Shown piece after piece: positions 27,656 to 41,010 of a stretch of DNA of 64,000 nt. Every line of letters begins with the position of its first letter. Within the stretch, counting starts at the first letter, position 1. The DNA is taken from assembly GCA_030141605.1 (NCBI GenBank), contig JAQGDQ010000528.1, positions 1 through 64,000 on the forward strand, read 5' to 3'. The position numbers and the translations under genes are program-made. Source of the stretch: Tubiluchus corallicola. Its lineage: Eukaryota; Priapulida; Priapulimorpha; Priapulimorphida; Tubiluchidae. The notes beneath the pieces are model-generated. The model was given only the letters and a program-made list of their open reading frames with translations, had not been told where the DNA came from and did no database searches.

Positions 27656-28995
27656 TTGCAAAGATTATAAATGTAGGCATTATGATTCATAACAGAGTTC
27701 TGATAACAAGCCAAATATGTTATTAAACTAGATCTATATCATCTAGTGTAAAACTGAACAACGATCAATAATTGCGTATTTACATTGAACTGATCCTAAT
27801 GCAATATAAAGTAATGAACACACATGAAACTACTTTCATAACATTCTGAACAAGTCAAATTACAGACAATAAAAATCCAATAACTACCCCTACTCTGGTT
27901 TCAAACATGGCCTGTTCAAGTTAAGTGGCACCTTATTACTGTAGCTAACTATTTTTTGATACTACGAAACCAATTCAACATTCCTTTGTTGAAATGCCCC
28001 CATCATTCACCATGCTCACGTGGTAAAAAAGCTAAAAATGATCTCTCTCATTTTCCCGACTGCCTAACAAAACAGCTGCTTAGTATACTAGTGGAGGGTG
28101 ATTTGGTTTATTTTAAAATAGACAGCTCGGAAATAAAAAAGTCAGCCAGTTTATAAGAACTGACTACAGTTTAAAAGATTCTATCATGAGTTGAGAATGT
28201 TGAAACATTCCAATGACAGTCAAAATCAGTGAGATCATCAACATAAAATATGCACAAAATTCATTCCAGTGCTGTAGGGCATATATCATCCTAAAATGAG
28301 AACGCTATTAATTGTAAAAATCAATTTTAATTATAAAATTTATAATTTCATCAAAAATGGATTTGGAAAATAAAATCTGTGGAAGTAATGACTGAAAAAT
28401 ACAAAAACTTTGCCTTTCCTAACTTGACTCCATCACCTTTTAAATTCACATATACCAGGCTTTCCTTATTTACAAATAAACATGATTTACTGTCAGATTA
28501 TTTATTTATTTAAACTGGCAGATCACAAGGGGAGAAGGCATGATTTTGTCCCACATAATAAACGATAACGTATTTGAAATGCCAAACTGTTCGCGGCAGA
28601 TGTTGACTTGTCCTGAATGCTCAATTGTTTCTCCAAGACATCACCAAGCCAGACATACTCAAGTGACAATAAGTAATTCATGAATCAATCGACGGATGAA
28701 GATTTGACGGCGCCAGACGTTTTAATAATGTATATAATCTTCTATTCCATATTTGTCAGTATCACTAGAAAAGTGAAATTCATATTCCACAGCAGGAGGG
28801 CAACTGTGCCATGTGTTTATGTCACAGCGCACCACAAAAAGCATGAAGATGAAATAACAGAAGAGAAGAAAAACAGAGAAACACCACAAAAAAATTAGGA
28901 GGCAGCAGTGATAATCACAAAAAAGGGCAACAGTAACTGTCTGGAAATTTAACTTAATGGAAAACGGAACCCCGCCTTAAGTTGTAACTTAAAAC
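27656..28995. other. Non-coding stretch
   Basis: Short open frames only; nothing recognisable. Confidence 0.4.
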
Positions 28996-28999
28996 AACC

Positions 29000-29450
29000 T
29001 ACCTTATAAAATATAGAAATGAACACTACATTTTCAAGAATAACTACTTATGTGAAAGAATTATTACCACAGAAACGTGATTACTACACAGCCACGTGGC
29101 GAGTACTTCGCTGCTACATACATTCCATTATTTTAAATCTTATTGACAAGATACAGTAATTTAAAATTTTACTTAATTAGTGACATGTAAGCTACGATGC
29201 TCTGATTATTTTTTCAAACTTTACTAAGTGTTATCTAAATGTGTTGCAAATGACATGAATTAAAATGGCTGCACCTAACGGTCATTGTGGAAGTTTAAAC
29301 AGACACATTTTCTACAGCATTACTGCCGACGCAAGCTCTGTATGCAAAAAGGCAGTATGTAAGTGGTATAAAATTTCCAGACGAATTTTTTAAGCTTTAT
29401 GTAAGTGTAGGGTTTTCCCGTGTTTCAACATTACTTTGTTTTAAAAGTGG
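29000..29450 (+). repeat. Dispersed repeat family, copy C
   Basis: Carries the 5' block gtgaaagaattattaccaca, the gacaagatacagtaattta block, taaaatggctgcacctaac and the end block cagacgaattttttaagctt. The best-preserved 3' half of the family, but it lacks the caaagttatattac block. Confidence 0.75.
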
Positions 29451-30220
29451 GTCCTGTATCAACCATAAGGATCCAGTTTATTTATGAGAAACTGAGGCTT
29501 TGAGATGCTGAAGTCTGAACAGTAATTCAATGTGTACCTATAAAATGTACATAGTTGTATGTAAAAATTCTTTATCGAGAAAAATAATTTTTAAACTAAA
29601 CAGACAACAATAACCATAAAGAGCTATTGATAAATGTATGTTTTTTATGCAAACAAAGAGTTTCCTTATTGCCTGTCTCCTGCTATGCGTGGTCCGTGTG
29701 AAATTTAAAAAATACGTGTCAAGTCCATTTGCCTTGCGTCTAGCTTAGAAATAGCACTTCAAAACGAGCAAAGTGACTCACAACAAAAACTATTTCTCTA
29801 ATCCTATGATGGAATGCCATTTTCAAGCATAAGCTGCTCTTAAATATAACAAAATATCTCAGATGCATTTGGAACGGAGGTGTCTAATAGGATTAGTGCT
29901 TACCATTGAGCAAGGGCAACCTGCTTCCCACAGACACCTTCAGGAAACGTGTTGCTAGGTAATTGTACAAGAGTTAATGTTAAACTTTAAACTCTTGAAA
30001 CGAAATGTTACAATTGATAAGGCAGTAGCTCTATAGAATCACACTTAGATACTCAAGTTACACCTAGATGGCTCTGATTTTGTTTGAAATGGCCCACTTG
30101 TTTAAGATACTGTTCAAATCTGCCTAATTTGGAGTAATCAGCTTAAGTAATTTTAAATAATGTATGAATAAGGCAAAGTCAGCACATACAGTGAGTACAT
30201 CACGGCTATCATAGTCAAGG
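29451..30220. other. Non-coding stretch
   Basis: No exon recognised. Confidence 0.4.
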
Positions 30221-30222
30221 TA

Positions 30223-30256
<34 letters not shown>
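30221..30256. repeat. (ATT)n microsatellite
   Basis: About 12 ATT units followed by ctttatttttaaaaactatg. On the minus strand this order resembles the tail of a LINE or SINE 3' end, but no coding part was found beside it. Confidence 0.85.
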
Positions 30257-30257
<1 letters not shown>

Positions 30258-31489
30258 TTTATTTTTAAAAACTATGTACAGAATACATTCCCTCTATTTG
30301 TATGGAATGTACTAAAATTTGTCTAAAATTTAAAATTTGTTTAAAATATGTTCAAAAATTTCAGTATTTACAACGTATTAAACCTATTCACATATATATA
30401 TATATATAATTTAGAATCCAACGCATGAGACACATTGAACGACAATGATCATATACAATAGACATAGTTACAAATTATAATCCAACACTTCATACATATA
30501 TAATAAAAGATAACGAACAACGAACATATAAAAATACGTAGTAACAATAATTTACACACATTATGCACAATGAAAAACAGCGAGTATAATAAACATAATT
30601 ACCAATTCTAATGTAAATTCACATAATCATAAATAAAAACAAAGCAGCATATAGAAAACACGACGAGAGTTGTAAAATTTCATCACCAACAGACAGTTTA
30701 TATACGGACGAAAGACGATAAGAATTCATCCGAGTCAAGGTACAAATGATTTTTTTATTTGATTTTGATAATATAAAAAAATTGTTCCTCTAAGTGAGCA
30801 AACAAACATAACATTTCTTTGCACAGAAGCCTTCGAACTACATCAACATACAACCAAACCGCAAGAAAAAATCGTCAAGACATCAACCAGTAGCTTAATA
30901 GTGAAGTTCCAACTTGGGCATTGTAATTAATTGAAAAAGGAAAGGGAAATAATGATTTATCTTCTCAACAATGTAAGTGAATTTAGCGGTGCCTGTTCAT
31001 GCTGTCAGGTTATTCATAGGTAAAAAAATTTACTATCAGTTTTTACTACAGAACAGGTTTACAGCAATGTGTGAGCACCTGCGAAATTGAGAATTTGGCT
31101 ATTGAAAGGTCAATGGAGTGAAAATCTACCCTTGACAACACAATGTACTGAGTAGAAAAGTACAGGCACATAAAAGACAGAATATTTTTCGATTTCTAAT
31201 AGACAGAACGGCATTAAATAAGAAATTCTTTGAAGAATTACAACGTTAACATTAGATAAAGAATGCGAATAATAAGAAGCAGTTGTCTTTTGAAAATAGT
31301 ATTGTCAAATTACTATAATGTGCAAATAATAATAAAAAAAGAAAAAAACCTCGCTTGTTTTGCAAAATAAATTTTGGTCGCTTAGAAAATAAATAAATAT
31401 TTGGAAAGTAGTCAGGTTTCACACAATTCTTGTAGAAGTAGTGAGTAAAACAACAATTTTCTTGTTAAAGAATACAGGACAATTTCATG
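30257..31489. other. Non-coding stretch
   Basis: AT-rich, with a TA run near 30391-30408; possible decayed mobile-element 3' region, nothing coding. Confidence 0.35.
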
Positions 31490-31605
31490 TAAGCACAACT
31501 CATGCACCACATCAAGTATGCACAACTCGTGCACCACATCAAGTATGCACAACTCATGCACCACATCAAGTATGCACAACTCGTGCACCACATCAAGTAT
31601 GCAAT
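31490..31605. repeat. 27-bp tandem repeat, 4 copies
   Basis: The unit is gcacaactcgtgcaccacat plus caagtat, four copies differing by one base (actcat or actcgt). The frame over it (31502-31741) is a repeat artefact. Confidence 0.9.
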
Positions 31606-33980
31606 GTATAAAAGATGTTATTTATTTGCTTATTTCACACACCAATTATTTTTACAATTTTTGTGTGCAATTTGGCAAAAAATATTAAAAAAGAAGTTCG
31701 AAACTTGGGCAATATCTCATACAAAAATTTCCGTGAAATAGAACACTTTATTATGACTGTACACAATGGAGAGAGTATATAGAGTTATGTCTATTGTATT
31801 TCTATGTTTTATATTTCTATGTTCTAACTGAGGATACAAATGTATAAAAAACGCATAAAATTACTTATTCTCAACTGGAAAAATACAATTAAAGACCAGC
31901 CAGCCAATCACACGGTTCTGCTGGTTCAACCTGATGAGAAATGGTCCTTGTCTTCACATATGATTCACAAAAACTTGTTATTTACCAGACGGGTGGTTCA
32001 GCCAGTCGTATTTATAGATCTATGACAGCAACACCATAGATCTAACACTTGGCCAGGACAGGGTATTTAAAGCACCACAGCTCTAACACTTGGCCAGCGT
32101 GGATATTTATAACATGCCAGAGTTCCGAGAGACCATTTTACGAAGTCTGTTTCATGTAGAATAAAAAAACATCACGGACACGTGAAGCAACTTCTGAAAA
32201 CGAGCCGGGGGGTCGGGTGGGAGTTAGCTATTTTAACTATCAAGCCAGGGAGTAGGGGTTCACTGTTTCATCCGACAGAAGAAGAAACCATCTCAGGAGT
32301 ATCAATTTCTAAAAAGACGTCGAAAACTGGGACAGTTGTATGTGAGCTAAACACGGTATGTGTAATTGTATATAATTATAGTTAACTGTATCCATTACCA
32401 CAACAACACTCAAGTAGGCAGATTTCAAGTACCTTACATACCATAGCGTTTTATAGTTCTACATATTACAATCAACACTTTAGTCACTATTTCTAGGACT
32501 CAATACTGAACACCAAAACTAATATAAATTCCTTACATAAGTTAAACTTCCAATGAGCAGAGTCATGCAATTATGGTTTCTCTTTGACGCATTATACGTG
32601 GCAATTTGCAACCAATTGAAGCAAGGCACAATACTGAATAATTTAAAAAGCTTCCAATCAGAAAACTTGGACTGCCAGCACAGCAGCTGTTAAAGTATTT
32701 CTCTCCCAGCCTTTGTCATTCGATATTCACACTCAACTGAACTGAAAGTTAAAAACCTCTTTGAAAACGTTTGCTGTTAATATAGCGAAGGCTATTAAAA
32801 TGGCTGTTGTGGAAACGATGCGGATTGAGGATGAACTTACGAGCAAAAATGTCCAAAAACACAGAATTTAAGACCGCAAAATTAGTAAAAAAAAATCAAA
32901 CACACGCACTAATCAATCAATGCAAGTAATTTACACAATTACAATACATTCTGCACAAATTTTATAAATTCTTAGCAAGACGAGAATAAAAAATATTCAA
33001 ATAGCTAAAATATGGAAAGAAAAAACGATTTAGAGGCAAAATCCAGTTCTCACTGTCAAGATACATAAGAAGAGTTTCTAAAGGTCAGATTCAAGGTAAA
33101 TGAAATGTAAGGCACATTTCAGTTTAATTTCTTGGGACTGCTAACACTTTTAGATCTAGACCGAGTGCCATCAGGTCAAACTCATTCACCAGGCAACAGC
33201 ATCACACAGCAATAATTTTATATAAAGCAAAACATAAAGTAATAAATGAGAGAAAAATCCAGGTGGACATTCAAGTTTCTCCCAACAGACTACGGATCCA
33301 TTACAAAACGATAGATTAAACAAACCTCGCACGGAACAAATACGCAACTAACAGCAAAAACGTTTAGTTAATTACAAAATAAAAAGAAAAAAACAGCCAG
33401 CATTAATTTAAGTAAAGTGGATGCTTGCTGTAAACTTGATTTTAACACTTCAAATTCTCCAACACCAAATCACATTCACAAAACAAACAAAAAATTTGAT
33501 ACGGCAGAAACAAAATAAATTCAAAGTACGAACAATGAAACAGCCAGATATTACACAAATAAAAATAAATAAATGGGTCTTTGTCAGCATCTATAGACAC
33601 TTTTATGACATTTTTACTTTAAGAACATATTACACGAATAATACAATTGTACTTTCAGACCTATAGGGCTTGTGTTCTTTTCTGGCAATGAAATTTGACA
33701 CAACAAAAGACCGTTGACAAAATGCAGCACGCAGCAAGAAAGGTGGGTCGGTGGGAGGGAACAGCTGTTTCACAATGTTAACAAAAGGAACCTCTTTGTT
33801 CACCGAGAAATTCGGCTGTGCTTATCAAGTTTCTCCTAATAAGCAATTCATACAAAAACAGGATTGGCTGACGTTAGTAGTAATAGACTAGCAATTTACG
33901 TGGCGTCGATAACATCATATCATTGCATCTTATGAGTCCGTTTCAGAAATTATAAATGTAACTGGCAGGATTTCAAAATA
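31606..33980. other. Non-coding stretch with one local duplication
   Basis: A segment with tctaacacttggccag occurs twice, about 58 bp apart (32039 and 32081). No exon recognised. Confidence 0.4.
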
Positions 33981-33988
33981 CTTTAGTG

Positions 33989-34479
33989 CAGGGCTGCGGA
34001 ATCGGAGTCAGAATCGTGGAGTTGGGAGTGGGAGTTGTTAAAACTTAGGGTCTTTGAGTTGGAGTCGGAACACGGAAGTGCACTTATTGTTAGAGGAATC
34101 GGTGTTAGAGTCGGTAAAAATAGAAAAACTCAAACACCAGTTACTTTTAACTTTTAATGCATTTATGCATAAAGTTCCATATTGGTGTCCCATATTATCC
34201 CATACTGGTATCTATGCAACTAGACTGTTTCTCGAACATAAGAAGTAGTGACGAAATGCCACTGTAGCTAAATATTGAGAGTACTACAAACTATTATATA
34301 AAGGCAGGAGTCGAAGTTGGACTCGGGAATTGTGATTTCTAAAATTTTAGGAGTCTCAGTCAGAGTCAGAGTTGGATTTAAAATTTTAGGAGCAGTAGTC
34401 AGAGTCTGAGTTGGATCTTCTAAAATTCTAGGAGTCGGAGCCAGAGGGAGGAGTTTAGTATATCGACTCCAAAGCCTGG
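33989..34479. mobile_element. hAT-like non-autonomous DNA transposon, 491 bp, with 8-bp target duplication
   Basis: The element starts cagggctgcggaatcggagt and ends gactccaaagcctgg. The end read on the other strand is ccaggctttggagtc, an imperfect terminal inverted repeat of the hAT type (CAGGG start). The octamer ctttagtg lies immediately outside both ends (33981-33988 and 34480-34487): a perfect 8-bp target-site duplication, the hallmark of hAT insertion. Inside, several ggagtcgga and ttctaaaatt-type subrepeats follow each end. No transposase is encoded, so it was moved in trans. Confidence 0.85.
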
Positions 34480-34735
34480 CTTTAGTGCCAGATAGAACAA
34501 AGAAACAAAAATGTTGGCCCTCTGCTGAACAGATTCAGTATTTTAGCAGTCTGAGGAACAAAAGTAGTTTAATATGGTATCTTTCAGACAAACCACACAA
34601 GACATACACTTGGAGGTACAAGTCACACACCTTGAAAACCAATTTGGCCAGCCACAGCTTATGCTGTAAACGCCTATAAAATATGCCACAGCTTTTTTGA
34701 TCTTGAATTGAGCAGAACAAATTAAGTAGCCCTTC

Positions 34736-34815
34736 GGTACAGCAGCACTATTATCACATTACACTAAATCACGATGGTACAGCAGCACTATTATCACATT
34801 ACACTAAATCACGAT
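34736..34815. repeat. 40-bp tandem duplication
   Basis: Two identical copies of a 40-bp unit beginning ggtacagcagcactattatc. Confidence 0.9.
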
Positions 34816-37800
34816 GCGACATTAGTTGGTATCAATGAGAAGTCAAAAGTAAAAGATAAATGACAAACTTCAAAGTGTAAAGCCAGCAATTAGGACTACC
34901 ATTAGGAACACATGTACCTACTACACAATCACGAATACAATTAGCGACATTGCTGAAGTCCTAATTCACGAAGCCAATAGTTATATAACATTATTTCAAG
35001 TAGATGTTGCGGCTACTATGGCGTAGCAGATGGAAAAATGACATTTGCCATAGACCAAAGGCCAGAAAAGCTGGGTTTACTAAACCCAGGGGCGGTGTGG
35101 TGTCCCAGAAAAGCATAGCAGACTTTGCTTGGATTATTTTATGGCAGAAAAGTGGTGACAGACAAGAGCAGATGTGGAAAATCTGGTAGTGCTGAAACGG
35201 AATGTTCCCTGCATGTAAAAAATGCAGCAGCAGCTGAAAATATTAGCTAAGCCAACTCAAGATTATAAACTCAAGTCCATAACTTGACAAACTGGGTAAA
35301 AATAATGATAGTAGTTGATCTAGTCTACGGTACTACAGTCATGTTAATCTCACCTTCTCACAGTCATTAAAAATCTATTGAAATTGAAACTAGTTTTGTA
35401 TGTAGCAAATTGGCACAGCTCATGGGTACATCATTAAATGTCAAAATGCAGCTTTCTCAACTAAAAACCAAAAACTATTTCATAAATCTTTGCCTTGCAG
35501 ATGGCTGCTGTTCTGTCTGGTAACTTCAACTTCTTACGAGTAATGAAAGAAAGTGCATTATTAATAAAGAAGACGGGATTTTATAACTTTGTTTTACAAA
35601 AATTATTCGCGATGTACGTGATTGCTATAAAATTTGTAAAATGCTAAAAACTAAAAACAACCTTAAGTTGTATTTACCTGGCATTCGGAATGCGTTATCC
35701 ACCTGCAGAAAAGCTGCGTATTAAAAATCAATAGGAAATAGATGGAGGAGAATATAATGCATAACGTAGGTCTAGCAAACGGGTGTATTGAAAACAATTA
35801 TATTATTTTATCTATTCCACAATCGCATAATGCAGTTGATCTGGTTCTTGATGTCTCGTAAACAGCACATTAAATGGACATTGTTAAGTTATAGATGACT
35901 AGAAGCTATCAAGATACATGATTGCAATGCCAGTTCTCTTTCAAAGAAGTCATCTACAATGTTGCACTTGTACAAATATTTGCAGAAAACCTCCCTTAAC
36001 ATTCACAACATAAATACAGTTACTTGTGAGCAAATGGTGGCTTCAGAATTTTAATTAGCCTGACTCTAAAAAACGTACGACATGAAATTTGAAACAGGCC
36101 AATTTCTTATTCGCGTACTTAACCTAAGATCACCCAATTGAAAAACACGAGTTTTGGAAACACCCATCCTAAACGTAGACTAGTCTTCAGCACTAGGTGG
36201 ACCATGGCTTCCTGGACATAGCAGTGCATGGCTTCCTGGACATCGCAGTGCATGGCTTCCTGTACATGCAACATATCTGACACACCATCTATGACTCAAT
36301 ATTTGCTGTCAGACACATTCACGATAATTATCGACAAAACACGGCGACGGAACTCTGCCAATCAACCAATGCAAACAAAAGCTTAAATTTAACACACAAA
36401 GTGATAATTAAAAGAGGCAATCAAAAGCAGACAAGAGAGTAAGACTTATAGACCCTCTGCTAGATTTAAATGTCAGATTCAAGAAAAAGACCCATGCAGC
36501 ATGACTGGCATCAAGCCAAAAATGATTTTGTTTACTAGGAAGAAAACGAACTTTTTATTTTAAAATTTTATGTAACCTTCAAAGATTTTTTTTGTAAGAA
36601 AGCATGATGTTGCTTTAGAGAAATATACTGTCAAGCTACTGGATAAACACGCCTAGTGAATTAACAAAACCACTAAACTAAATGAATTCAGCAACATCAG
36701 AACTTTAGGGTTTCATTCCGCTTGATCTCCAAACCACTTTGCAAGCTGCAATTGTAAACTTTTCACGGCTAACGACTCCCGTTCTGATCAATATGGAAAT
36801 TCCACAAAGTTCTCAGAATATTGGAATTATAATTGTTTGAAACTGTGACTAATTAACGACCATACTAAAAGATGTCCAACGAAACAGACATTTTGTCAGA
36901 AGCAACAGTTACGCAACTTATACAGCCAGCAAACCAAAAAAGGATGGAATTAAATAGACCAACACTCTTGCAAATATAGCAGATGACGACAACAAATTCT
37001 GTGAGAAACTAGAAACTTTAATCAATAATATTGCTGCAAAATGCACTAAGAATAAAATCACGGATGTTGTACATTGCTTGCCCCATACAGTCAACTCAAG
37101 ATCTTCTTCACTTTTTATAAAAAAAAACAATAATTAACAAATCGTGAACTTAATATAGTTTTAATCGCGCCCTGGGGTCTTTATGCTAAAATCCAATAAT
37201 ATGGCTATCTTAGATGTCTGGTCAATCCCAACAAATATGGAATGTTGGGCACCAATTCAACTGAGCGATCGTGTGATCTTTCATCACATCTGCTCGTATT
37301 TGTCTGTATAATATGCCCTAACATGTACTATCTTATTACAAGTCGTGTATTACACTTCATACACCTATGCAGTGTTGCCTGCGATGCAGCGTGGCCCATG
37401 AAGAGCAAAATCTGGAAAGCCGCAAGTCATTAATAGCTAAAATGGCCTAATACTATGGTTAGTACCCATTGTTAAGTATCGAATTTGAAGAAATAACCTA
37501 CTTAGTATTAGGGGCAAATATGTCAGTATACTGGCCCATAACACGAATGTGCAGCAACTGTACAGCCTGCACTTAAGATCTTACTCCAAATAAAATTCAA
37601 ACGTTAGTTATCAAAACCTGTGGTTGCCCACAGCCAAAACTAGGCCTCACAGTAGACACATATGCAGGTGCACCACAGTCCGTTATAACTTATAAGTGTA
37701 CCGCAGGTACGCAAGATTGCAAAAAAATTGTACCGCATTAACGCTAGAACTTACGTGTTAACAAAAAATGACGTCAGCACAATAAGCATGCACTAAAAAC

Positions 37801-38840
37801 TGCGTCGATTAAAACTTTGATTATACAAAAAGTAAGCTAATAATACAAATACCGGTATAATTTTCAGTCCACTCCACACTGCTTTAGAAAAAGGGCACGC
37901 CTTGAAGACCACAGCACATGAATGGCCGCGCACACGCCATGACGTCACGCAAACTCCTACCAGGCGCAATCAATGGCTCCAAACGCAAAACAGGTAATAT
38001 TACCAAGATTGGCCACAGTTGTAATGATGAAAACGAGTTATTGCAATTTTTTCAGTATTTAGAAGGTGCCAATTGCCACGGGAGTTACTGTCAATCTGCA
38101 CCACTTATCTCGAAATGATCTTATTTTTTCTCATAAAAAATTTACTTTCCTTGGTCACGCACATGCCATTTATAAATATCAGCCTAGAGAAGATTTGTTA
38201 GGCCTAGCCAACTTTAGCTAAATTACAGTATTATCACTTAGTAATTACACATTTGTCTCATACTTTAAATTAAAATTCAATTTTAGGTACTGTAGATCTG
38301 TTGTACGTAAACTCAAATCTGCATTATAACAAATTTTTAGGTTTTTTTTACTATTTTGCTGTACTTTCATATACCAGAAAGCGAAGTTTCACATCTAGTT
38401 GGAATTACTCAATGATTGTAATCACCTGGTTGAATTATATGAAATTAAGGCTGCAAGTTTTATAGTTATATAATATAATTATAATACGAACCTCGAAAGT
38501 TGCACAAACTGAACCCATGTTTTTGCTGCCATCTGCTGCGCGACAACAGAGTTAAAATAATGATTTCACAGATGGACAGAATATCATCTTTATTACCATT
38601 ACACAGAATAACAATAGATACATGTCAAGTGTATGCCGAGACAGTTACCATGCCAGTAATTTATCACAGATAAAAAAACTGATTTTGGTAATCCCGTTTA
38701 ACAAAAAACACGTAAAAATACTAATCTAAAGCTAGCAGAATAAACCAAAAACAAAAGTTAGTCACACAATTAAGACTATCCATATTAATTAATAAAGGAT
38801 TAATTATTTAAGCACACAAAGAATATTTCAACCACATAAA
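34816..38840. other. Non-coding 4-kb stretch
   Basis: Holds a short perfect palindrome ctgggtttactaaacccag (35071-35089) inside a GC-richer island, and a 24-bp unit (atggcttcctggacat plus cgcagtgc) repeated three times at about 36206-36272. A cAMP-response-element-like tgacgtca lies at 37939-37946. No coding exon recognised. Confidence 0.4.
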
Positions 38841-38850
38841 GAATATTTTA

Positions 38851-39195
38851 AGCACACAAAGATATTTTACTCTGCTTTTCATATTTAAATACATTAACAA
38901 CATCAGCAAACCATTCCAGAATAACAGATTTACCTTTTTTCCAAATCCTATCGTTAATTCCAGAACAAGCAATCTAAAACAAATTAGGACAAATACCCAC
39001 TATGGAACGAACTCTGTAATCAAACAAGCAATTCTACTTTGGAATTCTCTACCATTACAGGTTAAACAAATCGAGTCCCTATCAGCATTTAAAATAAAAT
39101 TAAAATCACTAACATTAACCAGATATGAAATACCATCACACCAGTACGACAACATACACACTAATTCAGAATTCATATATCCACGGCCATATTAA
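38851..39195 (+). pseudogene. C-terminal end of a non-LTR retrotransposon ORF2
   Basis: An uninterrupted frame without a start Met runs to TAA at 39193-39195. It contains the pattern TNTHYGTNSVIKQAILLWNS, then LPLQVKQIESLSAFKIKLKS. This is the conserved ending of CR1/Jockey-type LINE ORF2 proteins (family pattern R..YG.NSI....P.LWNSLP..I....SL..FK..LK). About 230 bp of untranslated sequence and an (AT)n/(GATA)n tail follow, as expected for a LINE 3' end. The element is 5'-truncated: no reverse-transcriptase motifs precede it. Confidence 0.8.
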
Positions 39196-39420
39196 TTAAA
39201 TCACAGGTTTTTTTTCATTTTTTGTGCATAGTTGTAAATATGTTTGATTTTATTCATCGTTACTTTCCATTACTGCACAGTAGTTTAGATTGCACTGACG
39301 CATTTGCCTTTAGCAGTGTAAGTTTTTATTAAATAACACTGAACTGATTGATCATCTTTGTAAAGTTTTTAGTGATCAGTGATCAGTCATCAGTGATTAT
39401 CAATGTATTTTAATTCAAAT

Positions 39421-39424
39421 AAAG

Positions 39425-39472
<48 letters not shown>

Positions 39473-39487
39473 TAGATAGATAGATAT
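39421..39487. repeat. (AT)n-(GATA)n microsatellite at LINE 3' end
   Basis: About 50 bp of AT repeats followed by four GATA units, directly after the sequence aaataaagatta that closes the LINE fragment. Confidence 0.9.
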
Positions 39488-40619
39488 CTCAACACACTGA
39501 TTAAACTGCTTCAGACCCACAATCATTTTATGCAAACATTATTCAACATAATACAATTAATACAATGCAATCAGATCAAAACAATGTTTCACCATACAGT
39601 TTAACAGAATGCTATAGGCCTACAATCAATACAGTCTCTACAATACAAATCAATCATCAATTCAATCATCGATCACAATCGACAATGCAATTTTGCAGTA
39701 ACACTTTCCAGAATATTTAGTTTACTTATTTATAGATTTAGCTAAATTTAGAGTGGTTTACTTTGAATTATATGATATTTTTATTAATTTTCTATTATTT
39801 GGTTACATTGCATACAGTTTGTTCAAATCTTGTTTTGAATGTGGGTACTTTGAATTAATTGCTGCTGTTGTGTCCGTATGTGTTTCCTGTTATTATTTGA
39901 ACGATATTAATCGTTCTGCTATTTTTGTTAGTTTAAATATTAAAGACAAATTTTATTTTTTGAATGCAACACTTGCATTATTTATAGAAGAACATCATAT
40001 TGTAACTCAAGCTGAAGAATGTCTTAATTGATTTGCTGGAAGGTTCAAGTTTTGATTCTCGTTGCTTTTTTTCAGAATGTGTCATCTCAATGGCGTATCA
40101 AAACATAACGTGCGCATTTATACAAAGTGCAAGACACACTTGTCTGTGATGTATTAGTAGCGCTATTATCTGCTAATTACGTGATATACATGTATTTGCA
40201 CAGTGCTTATATATAAGCAGGCTGTGAAATTGCTTGTGGTGTACTACTTTTTATAATAATAATTGCTCAGTACTTTGATGTATTTATGGAGCTTACATGA
40301 AAAGCAGACTGACACAATAACTTTTTGTGGTTTATTAAAAGATACGTGTTTTAATACGAATTTATGGACGAAGAATTTAGAGGCGAAGAACAACTTTTTA
40401 AAATCTGGCACCCCCTAGGCTACAGTTTGATTAAGCTAATTGGTAAATATGCCCGTAAATGCTCTAATTAAGTGGAAAACACAGTTTTATAACGCATCAA
40501 TTTTGTGTGTAAAATAGACCGAAACATAGTTGTAAAGTAAGCATGCACACGTATAATGTGATCGAACAAACAATTTATAGATTAATCATTTGTTCTTTCA
40601 TAGAAGTCTTTCTAAAAAG
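39488..40619. other. Non-coding stretch
   Basis: A 92-codon frame at 39753-40031 is hydrophobic and AT-rich, and is most simply explained by composition. Nothing recognised. Confidence 0.4.
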
Positions 40620-41010
40620 AATTTAGTAGAATAGAATACAATAGAATAGGGTAGAATATTTATTTATTAATCTCGTTCGCTTCAGAAATAAATAAGAACA
40701 AAATAATGATAATAACATACAAGGTGGGTGGTGAAAAGACCAACAGTCACCAAGTTAACCACCCCGGACCCTACATAAAAGGTAATAAATGAGCAACGAT
40801 TAGTCAAACGCAATTAAATTTAACGAAATTAGTACAGTATCTTTTATAATTAACAAATAAAATAATCAACCGAAACTTAATAAATTCGTTCAGTCAAATA
40901 AAGAAAAAAGGTAATTCTATAACAAAATAAAAAATCGACCTAATTTCAAAACAATCGTTCAAACGTAGCATAAAAAACAAAAACAAAAACAAAGCATAAA
41001 CAAATAAAAC
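40620..41010 (-). repeat. Possible LINE-type 3' end (tail plus UTR)
   Basis: A gaatagaatacaatagaatag pentanucleotide-like run adjoins tatttatttattaatctcg and a short GC-richer block ccaccccggaccc. This layout is what a minus-strand LINE 3' UTR with its simple-repeat tail would give. No coding part was identified, so this is tentative. Confidence 0.3.

Noticed and set aside
35004-35189. 61-codon frame in a GC-richer patch
   Set aside because: No homology pattern recognised; the patch is better described by its short palindrome.
39753-40031. 92-codon hydrophobic frame
   Set aside because: AT-rich composition bias; no motif, no splice or promoter context.
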